A stretch of 64,000 bases of DNA from Lysobacter alkalisoli. Lineage in GTDB: Bacteria > Pseudomonadota > Gammaproteobacteria > Xanthomonadales > Xanthomonadaceae. How positions within the stretch are numbered: the stretch's first letter is position 1; every line of letters starts with the position of its first letter. The notes beneath the pieces were generated by a model. The model saw only the letters and a program-made list of their open reading frames with translations. It was not told where the DNA came from and ran no database searches. A program made the translations under genes and the position numbers. Below, in pieces: positions 25,181 through 34,437 of this stretch. The stretch is from NCBI RefSeq assembly GCF_006547045.1, contig NZ_CP041242.1, positions 2,118,001-2,182,000 on the forward strand, written 5' to 3'.

Positions 25181-25750
25181 ATGAACATGAACAACGATGC
25201 CCACGGCACCCTGCTCGCGGCCGACACCATCCGCCTGCAACGCACCCTGCCCGGCCCGGTCGAGCGTGTCTGGCGCTACCTGACCGAACCGGAACTGCGC
25301 CGCCAGTGGCTGGCCGGCGGCGCCTTCGGCGCGCCCGGTGATCGTCATGAACTGGTGTTCCGCAACAACTCGCTGACCGAGAACGACGAGCCCGCACCGG
25401 CCAAGTACGCCGACATGGCCGACGAGGTACGCATCCATGGGCGGGTGGTCGAGTGCACGCCGCATGAGCGGCTGGTCATCACCTGGAACGAGAACGACGA
25501 AGGCGTCGGCTCCGAGGTCGCCTTCGAACTGCAGCCGCGCGGCAGCGAGGTCGAACTGACCCTGACCCACAGCCGCCTGCCAAGCCGCGACTCCATGCTC
25601 AGCGTCGCCGGCGGCTGGCACGCCCACCTGCGCGTGCTGATCGCGCGCCTGCGCGACGAAACGCCGCCCGGGCTCTGGGCCAGCTTCAACCAGCTGGAAG
25701 CCGAATACGATCGCCTGATCCCGCAGGCCACCGATCCAGCGGCGGCCTGA
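25181..25750 (+). CDS. SRPBCC (AHSA1-type) domain protein
   Basis: A 189-residue START-like protein. AAGGAG about 7 bases upstream, inside the end of the arsR-type gene, supports the ATG at 25181 and coupled translation. Features typical of AHSA1-type domains: RTLPGPVERVWRYLTEPELRRQWLAGG at the start, GRVVECTPHERLVITWN in the middle and a C-terminal helix. These bind hydrophobic ligands or act as cochaperone-like proteins; the ligand is unknown. It is in an operon with the ArsR-type regulator. Confidence 0.88.
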   Translation: MNMNNDAHGTLLAADTIRLQRTLPGPVERVWRYLTEPELRRQWLAGGAFGAPGDRHELVFRNNSLTENDEPAPAKYADMADEVRIHGRVVECTPHERLVITWNENDEGVGSEVAFELQPRGSEVELTLTHSRLPSRDSMLSVAGGWHAHLRVLIARLRDETPPGLWASFNQLEAEYDRLIPQATDPAAA

Positions 25751-25849
25751 GTCGCCTCGGCAGGGACAACACGCCGGCCGGCCCCCTCCGGCCGGCGCAC
25801 GTCGAAGGGCGGCGATGCGATACTGGCCCGCCCATCGTGACCCGTGCCG

Positions 25850-26314
25850 ATGCAGCGCTCCATTCCATTCGCCAGCCAGCTCTTCGCCTGCCTGTTCTTC
25901 GCCAGCCTGCTACTGACCCTCTCCGCCTGCCGCGACCCCGGCCCGCCGCCGGGCGGCACCGTCGCCGAACTGCAGCGTATCGACGTGCACGAAGGCGATG
26001 GCGCCCTCGCCCGCCCCGGCATGGAAGTGACCGTTCACTACACCGGCTGGAACTACGACGAGCGCCAGCCGGACCGGCGCGGCGAGAAGTTCGACAGCTC
26101 GGTCGACCGCGGCGAGCCTTTCACCTTCCTGCTTGGTGCCGGCCGGGTGATCCGCGGCTGGGACGAAGGCGTGGCCGGCATGCGCGTGGGCGGCAAGCGC
26201 GAACTGCATATCCCGGCTGAACTCGGCTATGGCAGCCGTGGTGCCGGCGGCGTGATCCCGCCCAACGGCTCGCTGGTATTCGAGGTCGAACTGCTCGACG
26301 TGCGCGAGCGCTGA
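25850..26314 (+). CDS. FKBP-type peptidyl-prolyl isomerase lipoprotein
   Basis: A 154-residue protein. The leader QLFACLFFASLLLTLSAC ends in a lipobox (LSAC), so it is probably anchored in a membrane. The FKBP domain follows: VTVHYTGW, KFDSSVDRGEPFTFLLGAGRVIRGWDEGVAGM, and LGYGSRGAGGVIPPNGSLVFEVELL, with the usual hydrophobic active-site residues. It would catalyse prolyl isomerisation and assist folding of exported proteins. GTG at 25844 is an alternative start two codons upstream. A hairpin element and htpG follow, giving a folding-related neighbourhood. Confidence 0.88.
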   Translation: MQRSIPFASQLFACLFFASLLLTLSACRDPGPPPGGTVAELQRIDVHEGDGALARPGMEVTVHYTGWNYDERQPDRRGEKFDSSVDRGEPFTFLLGAGRVIRGWDEGVAGMRVGGKRELHIPAELGYGSRGAGGVIPPNGSLVFEVELLDVRER

Positions 26315-26330
26315 TCAGCGCCATGGTTTC

Positions 26331-26345
26331 GTAGCCCGGGCAAGC
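26331..26345. repeat. REP family fragment
   Basis: GTAGCCCGGGCAAGC matches the outer end of the 29-base REP arm at 12469 with one mismatch, then diverges. It looks like a truncated relic directly before the hairpin element. Confidence 0.5.
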
Positions 26346-26370
26346 AATCGGCTTTCCAGCCAACTGTCCA

Positions 26371-26478
26371 GACGCGCCCGGGCATGGCTCTGCAGGACCT
26401 TCCGCGACATGGATGTTGCGGATGAGCCCCCATGGACGGGTTTACGGCGTGTCCTGCAGAGCCATGCCCGGGCGCGTC
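26371..26478. repeat. Long-stem hairpin element, copy 1 (28-bp stem, 52-nt loop)
   Basis: Arms 26371-26398 and 26451-26478 are perfect 28-base reverse complements. The 52-base loop carries a small inner hairpin (CCGCGACAT/ATGTTGCGG) and the words CATGGATG and CATGGACG. Copy 2 at 28652-28759 has the same dimensions; 42 of 52 loop bases match, and nine of 28 stem positions differ with full compensation. It lies between the FKBP gene and the htpG promoter, so it may end FKBP transcripts. Confidence 0.85.
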
Positions 26479-26537
26479 CTCATGCACGCACTCAAAGCAG
26501 ATCCCATGCCCGGAATGACGGGCACGGAACATTGAGG

Positions 26538-26565
26538 CTTGAAAGCTCGCCGCACGGCCCCATCC
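26538..26565 (+). promoter_or_regulatory. Sigma-32 (RpoH) type promoter of htpG
   Basis: CTTGAAA (26538-26544), 13 bases, then CCCCATCC (26558-26565) matches the heat-shock consensus closely. The expected transcript start near 26572 gives a 5' leader of about 33 bases before the htpG ATG. Confidence 0.85.
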
Positions 26566-26604
26566 AGCGCCCTGTCCACGCACCACCGCGCACAGGAGCC
26601 CGCC

Positions 26605-28497
26605 ATGAGCGTCGAAACCCACAAGGAAACCCTCGGCTTCCAGACCGAGGTCAAGCAGCTGCTGCAGCTGATGATCCACTCGCTGTATTCGAACCAGGAG
26701 ATCTTCCTGCGCGAGCTGGTCTCCAACGCCTCCGACGCCATCGACAACCTGCGCTTCCAGGCCATCGCCCGGCCCGAACTGCTCGAAGGCCAGGGCGAGC
26801 CGCGCATCCGCATCTCCACCGACAAGGATGCCGGCACCGTCACCATCGAGGACAACGGCATCGGCATGAACCGCGACGAGGTCGTCGCCAACCTCGGCAC
26901 CATCGCCCGTTCCGGCACCGCCGAACTGCTGCGCGGCATGACCGGCGAGCAGAAGAAGGACTCACAGCTGATCGGCCAGTTCGGCGTCGGCTTCTACTCC
27001 TCGTTCATCGTCGCCGACAAGGTCGAGGTGTTCACCCGGCGCGCCGGCGCGCCGGCCGACGAGGGCGTGCACTGGAGCTCGAACGGCGAAGGCGAGTTCG
27101 ACATCGCCACCCTCGACAAGCCCGAGCCTGGCACCCGCATCGTCCTGCACCTGAAGGAAGACACCCGCGAGTTCGCCGATGACTGGCGCCTGCGCGGCAT
27201 CATCAAGCGCTACGCCGACCACATCGGCGCCGCGATCGAGATGCCGAAGCAGGACGACGACGGCAAGGCCGGCGACGAGTGGGAGAGCGTCAACGACGCC
27301 AGCGCGCTGTGGACCCGGCCGCGCAACGACGTGACCGACGAGGAATACCGCAGCTTCTACCAGCACACCGCCCACGACTTCGAGGACCCGCTGGCGTGGA
27401 GTCACAACAAGGTCGAGGGCAACCTGGAGTACACCTCGCTGCTGTACGTGCCGGGCCGCGCCGGCTTCGACCTTTACCACCGCGACGCCAGCCACGGCCT
27501 CAAGCTGTACGTGCAGCGCGTCTTCATCACCGACCGCGCCGACCAGTTCCTGCCCCACTACCTGCGCTTCATCCGCGGCGTGGTGGATTCCAGCGACCTG
27601 TCGCTGAACGTCTCGCGCGAGATCCTGCAGAACAGCCCGGTCATCGGCTCGATGAAGACCGCATTGACCAAGCGCGTGCTCGACATGCTCGGCAAGCTGG
27701 CCAATGACGACGCGGAAAAGTACGCGAAGTTCTGGGACCAGTTCGGCGAGGTGCTGAAGGAAGGCCCGGCCGAGGACTTCGGCAACACCGAGAAGATCGC
27801 CGCCCTGTTCCGCTTCGCCTCTACCTTTGACGACAGCGGCAAACCGTCGGTGGCGCTGGCTGACTATGTCGGACGGATGAAGGACGGCCAGGACAAGATC
27901 TACTACCTGATCGGCGAAAGCCACACCCAGCTGCAGGGCAGCCCGCACCTGGAGGTATTCCGCAAGAAGGGCGTGGAGGTGCTGTTGCTCAGCGACCGCA
28001 TCGACGAGTGGATGATGGGCTACCTGCGCGAATTCGACAGCAAGTCCTTCGTCGACATCAGCCGTGGCGACCTCGACCTCGGCAGCCTGGATTCCAGCGA
28101 GGACAAGGCCGCGCTGGAGGAAGCTGCCAAGGCCAGCGAAGGCCTGGTTGGACGGATCAAGACCGCACTCGGCGACCAGGTTTCGGATGTGCGCGTATCC
28201 CATCGCCTGACCGAATCCCCGGCGGTGCTCGCCGCCGGCGAACACGACGTTGGTGCGCAGATGCGGCAGATACTCGAAGCCACCGGCCAGTCCATACCCG
28301 AGTCAAAGCCGGTGTTCGAATTCAACCCCGGCCACCCGCTGATCGAACGGCTCGACCGTGAAAGCGACGGCGAACGCTTCAGCGCCCTCAGCCACATCCT
28401 GTTCGAGCAGGCCTCGCTGGCCGCCGGCCACGGGTTGAAAGACCCCGCCGGCTACGTCGGCCGCCTCAACAAGCTGCTGATCGAACTGGCGGGCTGA
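26605..28497 (+). CDS. htpG: Molecular chaperone HtpG (Hsp90)
   Basis: A 630-residue ATP-dependent chaperone, full length. GGAG about 8 bases upstream supports the ATG. The N-terminal GHKL ATPase domain has [17 protein letters not shown] and [20 protein letters not shown]. The middle domain has the catalytic-loop Arg region ([20 protein letters not shown]). The C-terminal dimerisation domain ends NKLLIELAG. It remodels partly folded clients in the cytosol with DnaK. A sigma-32-type promoter lies just upstream. Copies of the 28-bp-stem element lie on both sides of the gene. Confidence 0.97.
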   Translation: MSVETHKETLGFQTEVKQLLQLMIHSLYSNQEIFLRELVSNASDAIDNLRFQAIARPELLEGQGEPRIRISTDKDAGTVTIEDNGIGMNRDEVVANLGTIARSGTAELLRGMTGEQKKDSQLIGQFGVGFYSSFIVADKVEVFTRRAGAPADEGVHWSSNGEGEFDIATLDKPEPGTRIVLHLKEDTREFADDWRLRGIIKRYADHIGAAIEMPKQDDDGKAGDEWESVNDASALWTRPRNDVTDEEYRSFYQHTAHDFEDPLAWSHNKVEGNLEYTSLLYVPGRAGFDLYHRDASHGLKLYVQRVFITDRADQFLPHYLRFIRGVVDSSDLSLNVSREILQNSPVIGSMKTALTKRVLDMLGKLANDDAEKYAKFWDQFGEVLKEGPAEDFGNTEKIAALFRFASTFDDSGKPSVALADYVGRMKDGQDKIYYLIGESHTQLQGSPHLEVFRKKGVEVLLLSDRIDEWMMGYLREFDSKSFVDISRGDLDLGSLDSSEDKAALEEAAKASEGLVGRIKTALGDQVSDVRVSHRLTESPAVLAAGEHDVGAQMRQILEATGQSIPESKPVFEFNPGHPLIERLDRESDGERFSALSHILFEQASLAAGHGLKDPAGYVGRLNKLLIELAG

Positions 28498-28506
28498 CCG
28501 TGATCT

Positions 28507-28535
28507 CCCGGGTGCGCTTCGCTTACCCGGGCTAC
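28507..28535. repeat. REP-like single arm after htpG
   Basis: This 29-base sequence matches the right arm of the 12469-12551 element with one difference (CTTCG for CTGCG). It folds on itself through CCCGGGT and ACCCGGG. It starts 9 bases after the htpG stop. Confidence 0.7.
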
Positions 28536-28651
28536 GATCCTGGCGGGCTGATCTCTACCCCACATCTTCCGGATGCGAGTGTGGCTACGGCCACACCCGC
28601 AGCATGGAGTGGTCAAGGAGATTTCCACCATGAGCGCCGGCCAACCATCCA

Positions 28652-28759
28652 GAAGCCGGCTGCCATGCCTTTGCGGGACCGTCCGCAACATGGATGTTGC
28701 GGAAGAGCCTACATGGACGTATTCACGGCGCGTCCCGCAAAGGCATGGCAGCCGGCTTC
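28652..28759. repeat. Long-stem hairpin element, copy 2 (28-bp stem, 52-nt loop)
   Basis: Arms 28652-28679 and 28732-28759 are perfect 28-base complements around a 52-base loop (28680-28731). The loop holds a perfect inner 9-bp hairpin CCGCAACAT/ATGTTGCGG, then AAGAGCCTACATGGACGT and ACGGCG. It has the same orientation as copy 1. It sits between htpG and the convergent araC-type gene, a typical bidirectional terminator position. Confidence 0.85.
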
Positions 28760-28786
28760 CGCGGGATACGAACCGATCTCACACCA

Positions 28787-29725
28787 TCACTCCAGCACTC
28801 CCCGCATCGCCCGCACCTCGCGCCGCGGCGGCGCGCCGAACAGCCGACGGTATTCGCGGCTGAACTGCGACGGACTCTCGTAACCGACCCGGTGCGCGGC
28901 CGAGGCCGCCTCCAGTCCCTCGCTGAACATCAACCGCCGCGCCTCGTGCAGGCGCAACTGCTTCTGGAACTGCAGCGGTGACATTGCCGTCACCGCCTTG
29001 AACTGGTGGTGCAGCGACGACGGACTCATGTGCACCGCCTCGGCCAGCGACTCGATCCGCAGCGACTGGTCGAAACGCGACCGGATCCACTCGATCGCAC
29101 GTGCCACCCGCTGCGTCCGCCCATCGTGCACCGCCAGGTCGCGCAGGCGGTGGCCGAGTTCGCCCATCAACACCCGGTAGTGGATCTCGCGGCACGCTGC
29201 CGGCGCCAGTACCGGCAGCTCGCGCGGCTCGTCCAGCAGGCGCACCAGCCGCAGCAACGCATCGAGCAGGGCTCCCGACATCGAGGCCACATACAACCCC
29301 GGCTCGCCAGCGCCCGCCGTTGCCGTCGCGGCACCGGGACCCAGATCCAGCATCAGCCGCGAGACCTCCTCGGTATCGATGTCCAGCCGCAGGCACAGGT
29401 AAGGGCGTTCCGGACTGGCTTCCAGGATCTGCCCCACCGCCGGCAGGGTCACCGACACCACCAGGTAGTTGAGCGGGTCGTAGTGGAACACCCGGTCGCC
29501 CACCAGCGCCCGCTTGCTGCCCTGCACGACCACGCACAGGCAGGGCTCGTAGACCGATGGCAGGCCGTCATTGGGCGTGCTGGCCTGGATCAGGGTCAGG
29601 GATTCCCAGGCTGAGCCATGCACGCCATCACCTGGCACCAATCGGGCAATCCGTTCGGACAGCTCCTGCTGACGGGGATCGGCGGCCGGCGCAGGCATGG
29701 CTTTTGATTTCGTCTGCAATTGCAT
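28787..29725 (-). CDS. AraC-family transcriptional regulator
   Basis: A 312-residue regulator. The N-terminal AraC_N-type domain (YEPCLCVVVQGSKRALVGDRVFHYDPLNYLVVSVTLP) is followed by two helix-turn-helix units (IESLAEAVHMSPSSLHHQFKAVT, ASAAHRVGYESPSQFSREYRRLFG). This class often controls a divergent aldo/keto reductase, as here. I start at ATG 29725 (MQLQTKSK); the frame is open 69 more codons through the intergenic region, which is unlikely to be coding. A 7-bp-arm inverted repeat in the gap is a plausible operator. Confidence 0.88.
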   Translation of the reverse strand: MQLQTKSKAMPAPAADPRQQELSERIARLVPGDGVHGSAWESLTLIQASTPNDGLPSVYEPCLCVVVQGSKRALVGDRVFHYDPLNYLVVSVTLPAVGQILEASPERPYLCLRLDIDTEEVSRLMLDLGPGAATATAGAGEPGLYVASMSGALLDALLRLVRLLDEPRELPVLAPAACREIHYRVLMGELGHRLRDLAVHDGRTQRVARAIEWIRSRFDQSLRIESLAEAVHMSPSSLHHQFKAVTAMSPLQFQKQLRLHEARRLMFSEGLEAASAAHRVGYESPSQFSREYRRLFGAPPRREVRAMRGVLE

Positions 29726-29801
29726 GATTTTAATGGCAGTTGACGTGCGACCAAGCATACGTCGCGCACTCATTCTCCGCTGAAGCCTGCCGATCAACAT
29801 G

Positions 29802-29824
29802 CAGGATCGGGCAAGAATCCTGCG
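29802..29824. promoter_or_regulatory. Candidate AraC-type operator between regulator and reductase
   Basis: GCAGGAT (29802-29808), nine bases CGGGCAAGA, then ATCCTGC (29818-29824) is a perfect inverted repeat in the divergent gap, 78 bases before the reductase start. Binding is inferred from position only. Confidence 0.45.
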
Positions 29825-29901
29825 GCAACCTGCTACCGGACCGGGCGCGACCGGACCTAGCCTGCCCGCACTGCCCCAATCCACACCCCCAGGAGCCTGC
29901 C

Positions 29902-30909
<1,008 letters not shown>

Positions 30910-30975
30910 GCCCTCCCGGCCCCATCTCTCAGGCGCCCAGGCGCCGCAACTCCCGCAGCAGGTGGCCTGGCAGCG

Positions 30976-31776
30976 TCAGGCCGCCTGCCTGCCGGTGCCG
31001 GATGCTTCCCGGGCGGCATCTTCCATGTCGTCATCGACATCGCCTGCATCGACCAGCGGCGCCAGTCCGGGATCCAGCGCGACACGCTCGTCGAACACGA
31101 AGCAGCGGCCGTCGTAGTGCGCACCGCCAACCTGTTCGAAGTAGCCGAGGATGCCGCCGTCGAGCTGCAACACGTTGTCCATGCCGGTGGCGTGCATCCA
31201 CAGCGCCGCCTTCTCGCAGCGAATGCCGCCGGTGCAGAAACTGACCACGGTGGCGTCGGCCAGCGCCTCGCGGTGCGGCTCCAGCGCGTCGGGCAGGTCG
31301 GTGAAGTTGTCGATCGGCAGGGTCAGCGCATTGGCGAAGGTGCCGTGGCCGACCTCCTCGCGGTTGCGGGTATCGAGCATCACCACCCGGCGGCCGTCGT
31401 CGTCATGCCCCCGCTCCAGCCAACGCGCGAGGTCGGCCGGCGCCACCGTCGGCGCACGCCCGACCAGTGGCGAGGCATCCTCGCGGCGGAAGGCGATGAT
31501 CTCGCGCTTGAGCTTGACCTTGAGGCGGGAGAATGGCTGCGTGCGGCTGTGGCTGTACTTGACGACGACATCGGCGAAGCGCACGTCCTCACGCAACGCG
31601 TCGAGGAAGCCCTCGATGGCCTTGGCCGTACCGGCCAGGAACAGGTTGACCCCCTCTCCGGCGACCAGCACGGTACCGCGCAGCTCGCCCGATTCGGCAA
31701 AGTCGCGCAGGCGCGCGGCGAGAACGGCCGGATCGTCGACCGGAGTGAAATGGTAGGCGGCGATATTGACGAACAT
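30976..31776 (-). CDS. trhO: Oxygen-dependent tRNA uridine(34) hydroxylase TrhO (rhodanese family)
   Basis: A 266-residue protein matching TrhO/YceA: the N-terminal acylphosphatase-like part (NIAAYHFTPVDDP, LRGTVLVAGEGVNLFLAG) and a rhodanese domain with active-site loop VVSFCTGGIRCEKAALWMH, where Cys is the catalytic residue. It hydroxylates U34 of certain tRNAs as the first step toward 5-methoxy- or carboxymethoxy-uridine, using molecular oxygen. The C-terminus is a short acidic, variable tail. No operon partner; the next gene on the right is divergent. Confidence 0.92.
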   Translation of the reverse strand: MFVNIAAYHFTPVDDPAVLAARLRDFAESGELRGTVLVAGEGVNLFLAGTAKAIEGFLDALREDVRFADVVVKYSHSRTQPFSRLKVKLKREIIAFRREDASPLVGRAPTVAPADLARWLERGHDDDGRRVVMLDTRNREEVGHGTFANALTLPIDNFTDLPDALEPHREALADATVVSFCTGGIRCEKAALWMHATGMDNVLQLDGGILGYFEQVGGAHYDGRCFVFDERVALDPGLAPLVDAGDVDDDMEDAAREASGTGRQAA

Positions 31777-31915
31777 CGGCGGATTCTACGCCGGGTATAC
31801 GTCCCACGCCCTGAACCCGGATGCTTCACCACGTTCAGTCGCAGCCGGAAGGGGGGAGAGCTATCCGGCTCTTACTCCGGCCGGAACCTGACGCCCTTCG
31901 CGTGGTCTGAGTACA

Positions 31916-31962
31916 GGCACTACCTAGATGGTGCCGGGCGGACGCGAACCGACGATCCGCCC
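31916..31962 (+). promoter_or_regulatory. Two tandem hairpins in the leader of the HPF-like gene
   Basis: GGCAC/GTGCC (31916-31935) and GGGCGGA/TCCGCCC (31936-31962, 13-base loop) are adjacent perfect stems ending 26 bases before the ATG at 31988. The second loop resembles an antisense tRNA T-arm but lacks correct spacing. They may form a leader structure controlling the downstream gene; function is inferred. Confidence 0.35.
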
Positions 31963-31987
31963 TCCCAAGAACTACAATGGAGGCGCA

Positions 31988-32305
31988 ATGAAGGTACAGA
32001 TCAACACCGACAGCCACGTCCAGCACGATGAATCCCTGACGCGGCATGTCGAATCTTCCGTCGCGGGGTCACTCGACCGCTTCGGCGACCAGATCACCCG
32101 AATCGAAGTCCACGTCCGCGACAAAAACGGAGGCAAGAGCGGCGGCAACGACAAGGTCTGCCTGATGGAAGCCCGGCTCGAAGGCCGGCCGCCGATGACC
32201 GCCTCCGAAGACGCCGATACCGTCGCCTCTGCCGTATCCGGCGCCGCCCGCAAGCTGCAGCGCGTTCTCGACCACGCCTTGGGCAAGCTCGCGCACGCAC
32301 ACTGA
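31988..32305 (+). CDS. HPF/RaiA-family ribosome-associated protein
   Basis: A 105-residue protein. GGAGG 4-5 bases upstream fixes the start. It fits the short HPF/YfiA fold (VQINTDSHVQHDESLTRHVESSVAGSL, ITRIEVHVRDKNGG, VCLMEARLEG, AARKLQRVLDHALGKL). Such proteins bind the 30S decoding region and silence or dimerise ribosomes in stationary phase. The lysine pattern is weaker than in classical HPF, so it may be a divergent paralogue. A hairpin follows 28 bases downstream. Confidence 0.8.
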   Translation: MKVQINTDSHVQHDESLTRHVESSVAGSLDRFGDQITRIEVHVRDKNGGKSGGNDKVCLMEARLEGRPPMTASEDADTVASAVSGAARKLQRVLDHALGKLAHAH

Positions 32306-32333
32306 GACGTCCTCCACTCCCGTTTCACCTTGG

Positions 32334-32362
32334 CCCGGGCAAGGCCGCAGGCCTTACCCGGG
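32334..32362 (+). terminator. Hairpin after the HPF-like gene
   Basis: CCCGGGCAAGGCC (32334-32346), loop GCA, GGCCTTACCCGGG (32350-32362): a 13-bp stem with one mismatch. It resembles the REP family core (CCCGGGYAAG) and may be a REP-derived terminator. The following 120 bases to the soxR stop show only a small GGCCG/CGGCC hairpin. Confidence 0.5.
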
Positions 32363-32479
32363 ACCGACGGCCAATGAGCGCGAAGACGCTTCGCTTGCCG
32401 GGCCAGGGCCCGCCCGGACCACGACGACGCGACGGCCGAAAAACGGCCCGGTCGGATTCTTTCCTCTTTCTCTTCTTTC

Positions 32480-32920
32480 CTATTCCTCCCAGCGCCGGGC
32501 GCCCGCCCCGTCTTCATGCAGGCGGTCGCCCGGGTTGGCCAGCCTGCAACGCTCCAGCGACAGGCAGCCGCAACCGATGCATTCGCCAAGCGTGTCCCTG
32601 AGCCGGGTCAGCTGATGGATGCGTTCGTCCAGCTCCTCGCGCCAGCGCGTCGACAGCCGCATCCAGTCCTTGCGCGTCGGTGTGCGGTTGTCCGGCAGCG
32701 TGGCCAGGGCCTCGCGGATCGTCGCCAACGGGATCCCGACCCGTTGCGCGACCCGGATCACCGCCAATCGCCGTAGAGTGTCGCGCCCGTAACGACGCTG
32801 GTTGCCGGCGGTCCTGTGGCTGTGAATCAGGCCCTTCGATTCGTAGAAGTGCAATGCCGATACCGCCACGCCGCTGCGTTCGGCCACGTGGCCGACGCTG
32901 AGTTCGGAGCTTAGTCCCAT
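32480..32920 (-). CDS. soxR: Redox-sensitive transcriptional activator SoxR
   Basis: A 146-residue MerR-family sensor. The N-terminal HTH has the SoxR signature [21 protein letters not shown], then GNQRRYGRD, a dimerisation helix, and the iron-sulfur motif [12 protein letters not shown] with the four Cys that hold [2Fe-2S], followed by [10 protein letters not shown]. Oxidation of the cluster by redox-cycling compounds activates transcription. I start at ATG 32920; the frame extends to TTG 32941. A SoxR box lies upstream and faces an MFS transporter; no soxS is present, as usual outside enterics. Confidence 0.95.
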   Translation of the reverse strand: MGLSSELSVGHVAERSGVAVSALHFYESKGLIHSHRTAGNQRRYGRDTLRRLAVIRVAQRVGIPLATIREALATLPDNRTPTRKDWMRLSTRWREELDERIHQLTRLRDTLGECIGCGCLSLERCRLANPGDRLHEDGAGARRWEE

Positions 32921-32931
32921 ATCACCGCCTG

Positions 32932-32962
32932 TTGACCTCAACCAAACTTGAGGTCATATCCT
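32932..32962 (+). promoter_or_regulatory. SoxR-box promoter of the MFS transporter gene
   Basis: TTGACC (32932-32937) and TATCCT (32957-32962) are separated by 19 bases, the overlong spacer typical of MerR-family targets. Inside is the palindrome GACCTCAA-N6-TTGAGGTC (32934-32955), which includes the known SoxR box CCTCAA-N6-TTGAGG without mismatch. It lies between divergent soxR and the transporter. Confidence 0.88.
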
Positions 32963-33042
32963 CGCGCTTCCGCCATGCCGCATGCAACCTTAGATGCGAG
33001 CGCGTGCCCTGCCACACCCCCATTAATCCAGGCGCCCCATCG

Positions 33043-34428
33043 ATGTCCACCACCCTGGCCACATCGCACACCGACCCGGCCGCTCGCCCGGATGGCCTGC
33101 TCTCGCCCCGTTATCGCACCATGACTGTGGCCATCGTCATGCTCGAAGCGCTGTATGCCTTCGAGGCACTCGGCGTGGCAACCGCGATGCCCACCATCGC
33201 CACCGCCCTTGACGGACTGTCGATGTATGCGATGGCGTTTGGCACCACGCTCGCAGCCAGCGTAATCGGTCTGGTGGCCGGCGGACAATGGAGCGACGCC
33301 CGCGGCGCGCATCCGCCGCTAAGGGCCGGCATCGTGGCTTTCGTGCTCGGTCTTCTGGCCGCCGGACTGGCCACCGACATGCGCGTCTTCATTCTCGGCC
33401 GCGCGGCGCAGGGGCTCGGGGGCGGACTGCTGTCGGTCGCGCTCTACATCGTGGTCGCGCAGGCCTATCCGAAAGCGCTGCATGCGCGCATGTTCGCCGC
33501 CTTCTCCGCGGCCTGGGTGGTGCCGGCCATGGTCGGCCCGGCACTGAGCGGCCTGATCGTCGAACACCTGCACTGGCGACTGGTGTTCCTGGCGGTGGCC
33601 GCGGGCACGGTGATGGTCGCGCCGCTGGTGCTCGGCCCGGTCCGGATTGCCGGCAGCGACAACACCGCGCGTGCAACGACCACATCGTTGTGGCCACGGC
33701 TGGCTTGGGCGGCCATCGCCGCCGGCGGCGCCATGCTGCTCCACCCGGCCGCACGGATGGGCACCACTGCTGGCTGGATGTTGTGTGCGTTCGCGATCCT
33801 TCTGCTGATGCTGGCCTGCCGGCAACTGCTGCCGGCTGGAACCTTGAGGCTGGCACGCGGTCTGCCGACGGTGGTAGCCCTGCGCGGGCTGGCCTCGGCG
33901 GCCTTCTTCGGCACCGAGGCCCTGCTGCCCTTGATGCTCTCGCGCGAACACGGCTTCGCCCCGGCCCAGGCGGGCATGGCGCTGACGCTGGGGGCGATCG
34001 GCTGGTCGCTGGGCTCGTGGCTGCGCTCGCGACTGGATGGATGCGAGCCGGTGCGCCTGATGCAGGCCGGGCTGGCGCTGCTGGTGACCGGAACGGCCGC
34101 CACCGCGACCGCCGCCTGGGCCGACATGCCGGTGGCGATTGCCCTGTGCGGCTGGGTCGCGGCGGGACTCGGCATGGGCCTGACCCGCCCGACCCTGGCC
34201 GTGCTCACGCTGGAACTGGCACCGGATGGCCGCCAGGGCGACAGCGCATCCGCACTGCAGCTGTTCGATGCCTTGTTCACCGCCACCGTGCTGGCCGTCA
34301 GTGGCAGCCTGCTCGCGGCCCGGCTGACCACGGCGCCAACCTTGGCCTATGCGTCGATTCTGGGCGTATCCGGCCTGCTCGCCCTGGCCGCGCTTGCCGC
34401 CGCCGGACGGGCACGTCCCGTGACGTGA
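33043..34428 (+). CDS. MFS transporter under SoxR control
   Basis: A 461-residue carrier with about 12-14 hydrophobic helices. It begins after a short polar N-terminus (SHTDPAARPDGLLSPRYR) and has MFS features of the drug:H+ antiporter type (GGQWSDARGAHPPL for motif A, FILGRAAQGLGGGLLSVALYIVVAQAYP for motif B-like). The SoxR box promoter about 80 bases upstream of the start suggests export of redox-cycling compounds such as phenazines or quinones. The substrate is inferred from regulation. I use ATG 33043; a longer open frame reaches 32932 but would include the promoter. Confidence 0.87.
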   Translation: MSTTLATSHTDPAARPDGLLSPRYRTMTVAIVMLEALYAFEALGVATAMPTIATALDGLSMYAMAFGTTLAASVIGLVAGGQWSDARGAHPPLRAGIVAFVLGLLAAGLATDMRVFILGRAAQGLGGGLLSVALYIVVAQAYPKALHARMFAAFSAAWVVPAMVGPALSGLIVEHLHWRLVFLAVAAGTVMVAPLVLGPVRIAGSDNTARATTTSLWPRLAWAAIAAGGAMLLHPAARMGTTAGWMLCAFAILLLMLACRQLLPAGTLRLARGLPTVVALRGLASAAFFGTEALLPLMLSREHGFAPAQAGMALTLGAIGWSLGSWLRSRLDGCEPVRLMQAGLALLVTGTAATATAAWADMPVAIALCGWVAAGLGMGLTRPTLAVLTLELAPDGRQGDSASALQLFDALFTATVLAVSGSLLAARLTTAPTLAYASILGVSGLLALAALAAAGRARPVT

Positions 34429-34437
34429 ACCCTGCAC

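Noticed and set aside
31931-31964. tRNA-like sequence (antisense GGTTCG...CCA)
   Set aside because: Distance from the T-loop to CCA is three bases short and no D or anticodon arm is present; treated as hairpins only.
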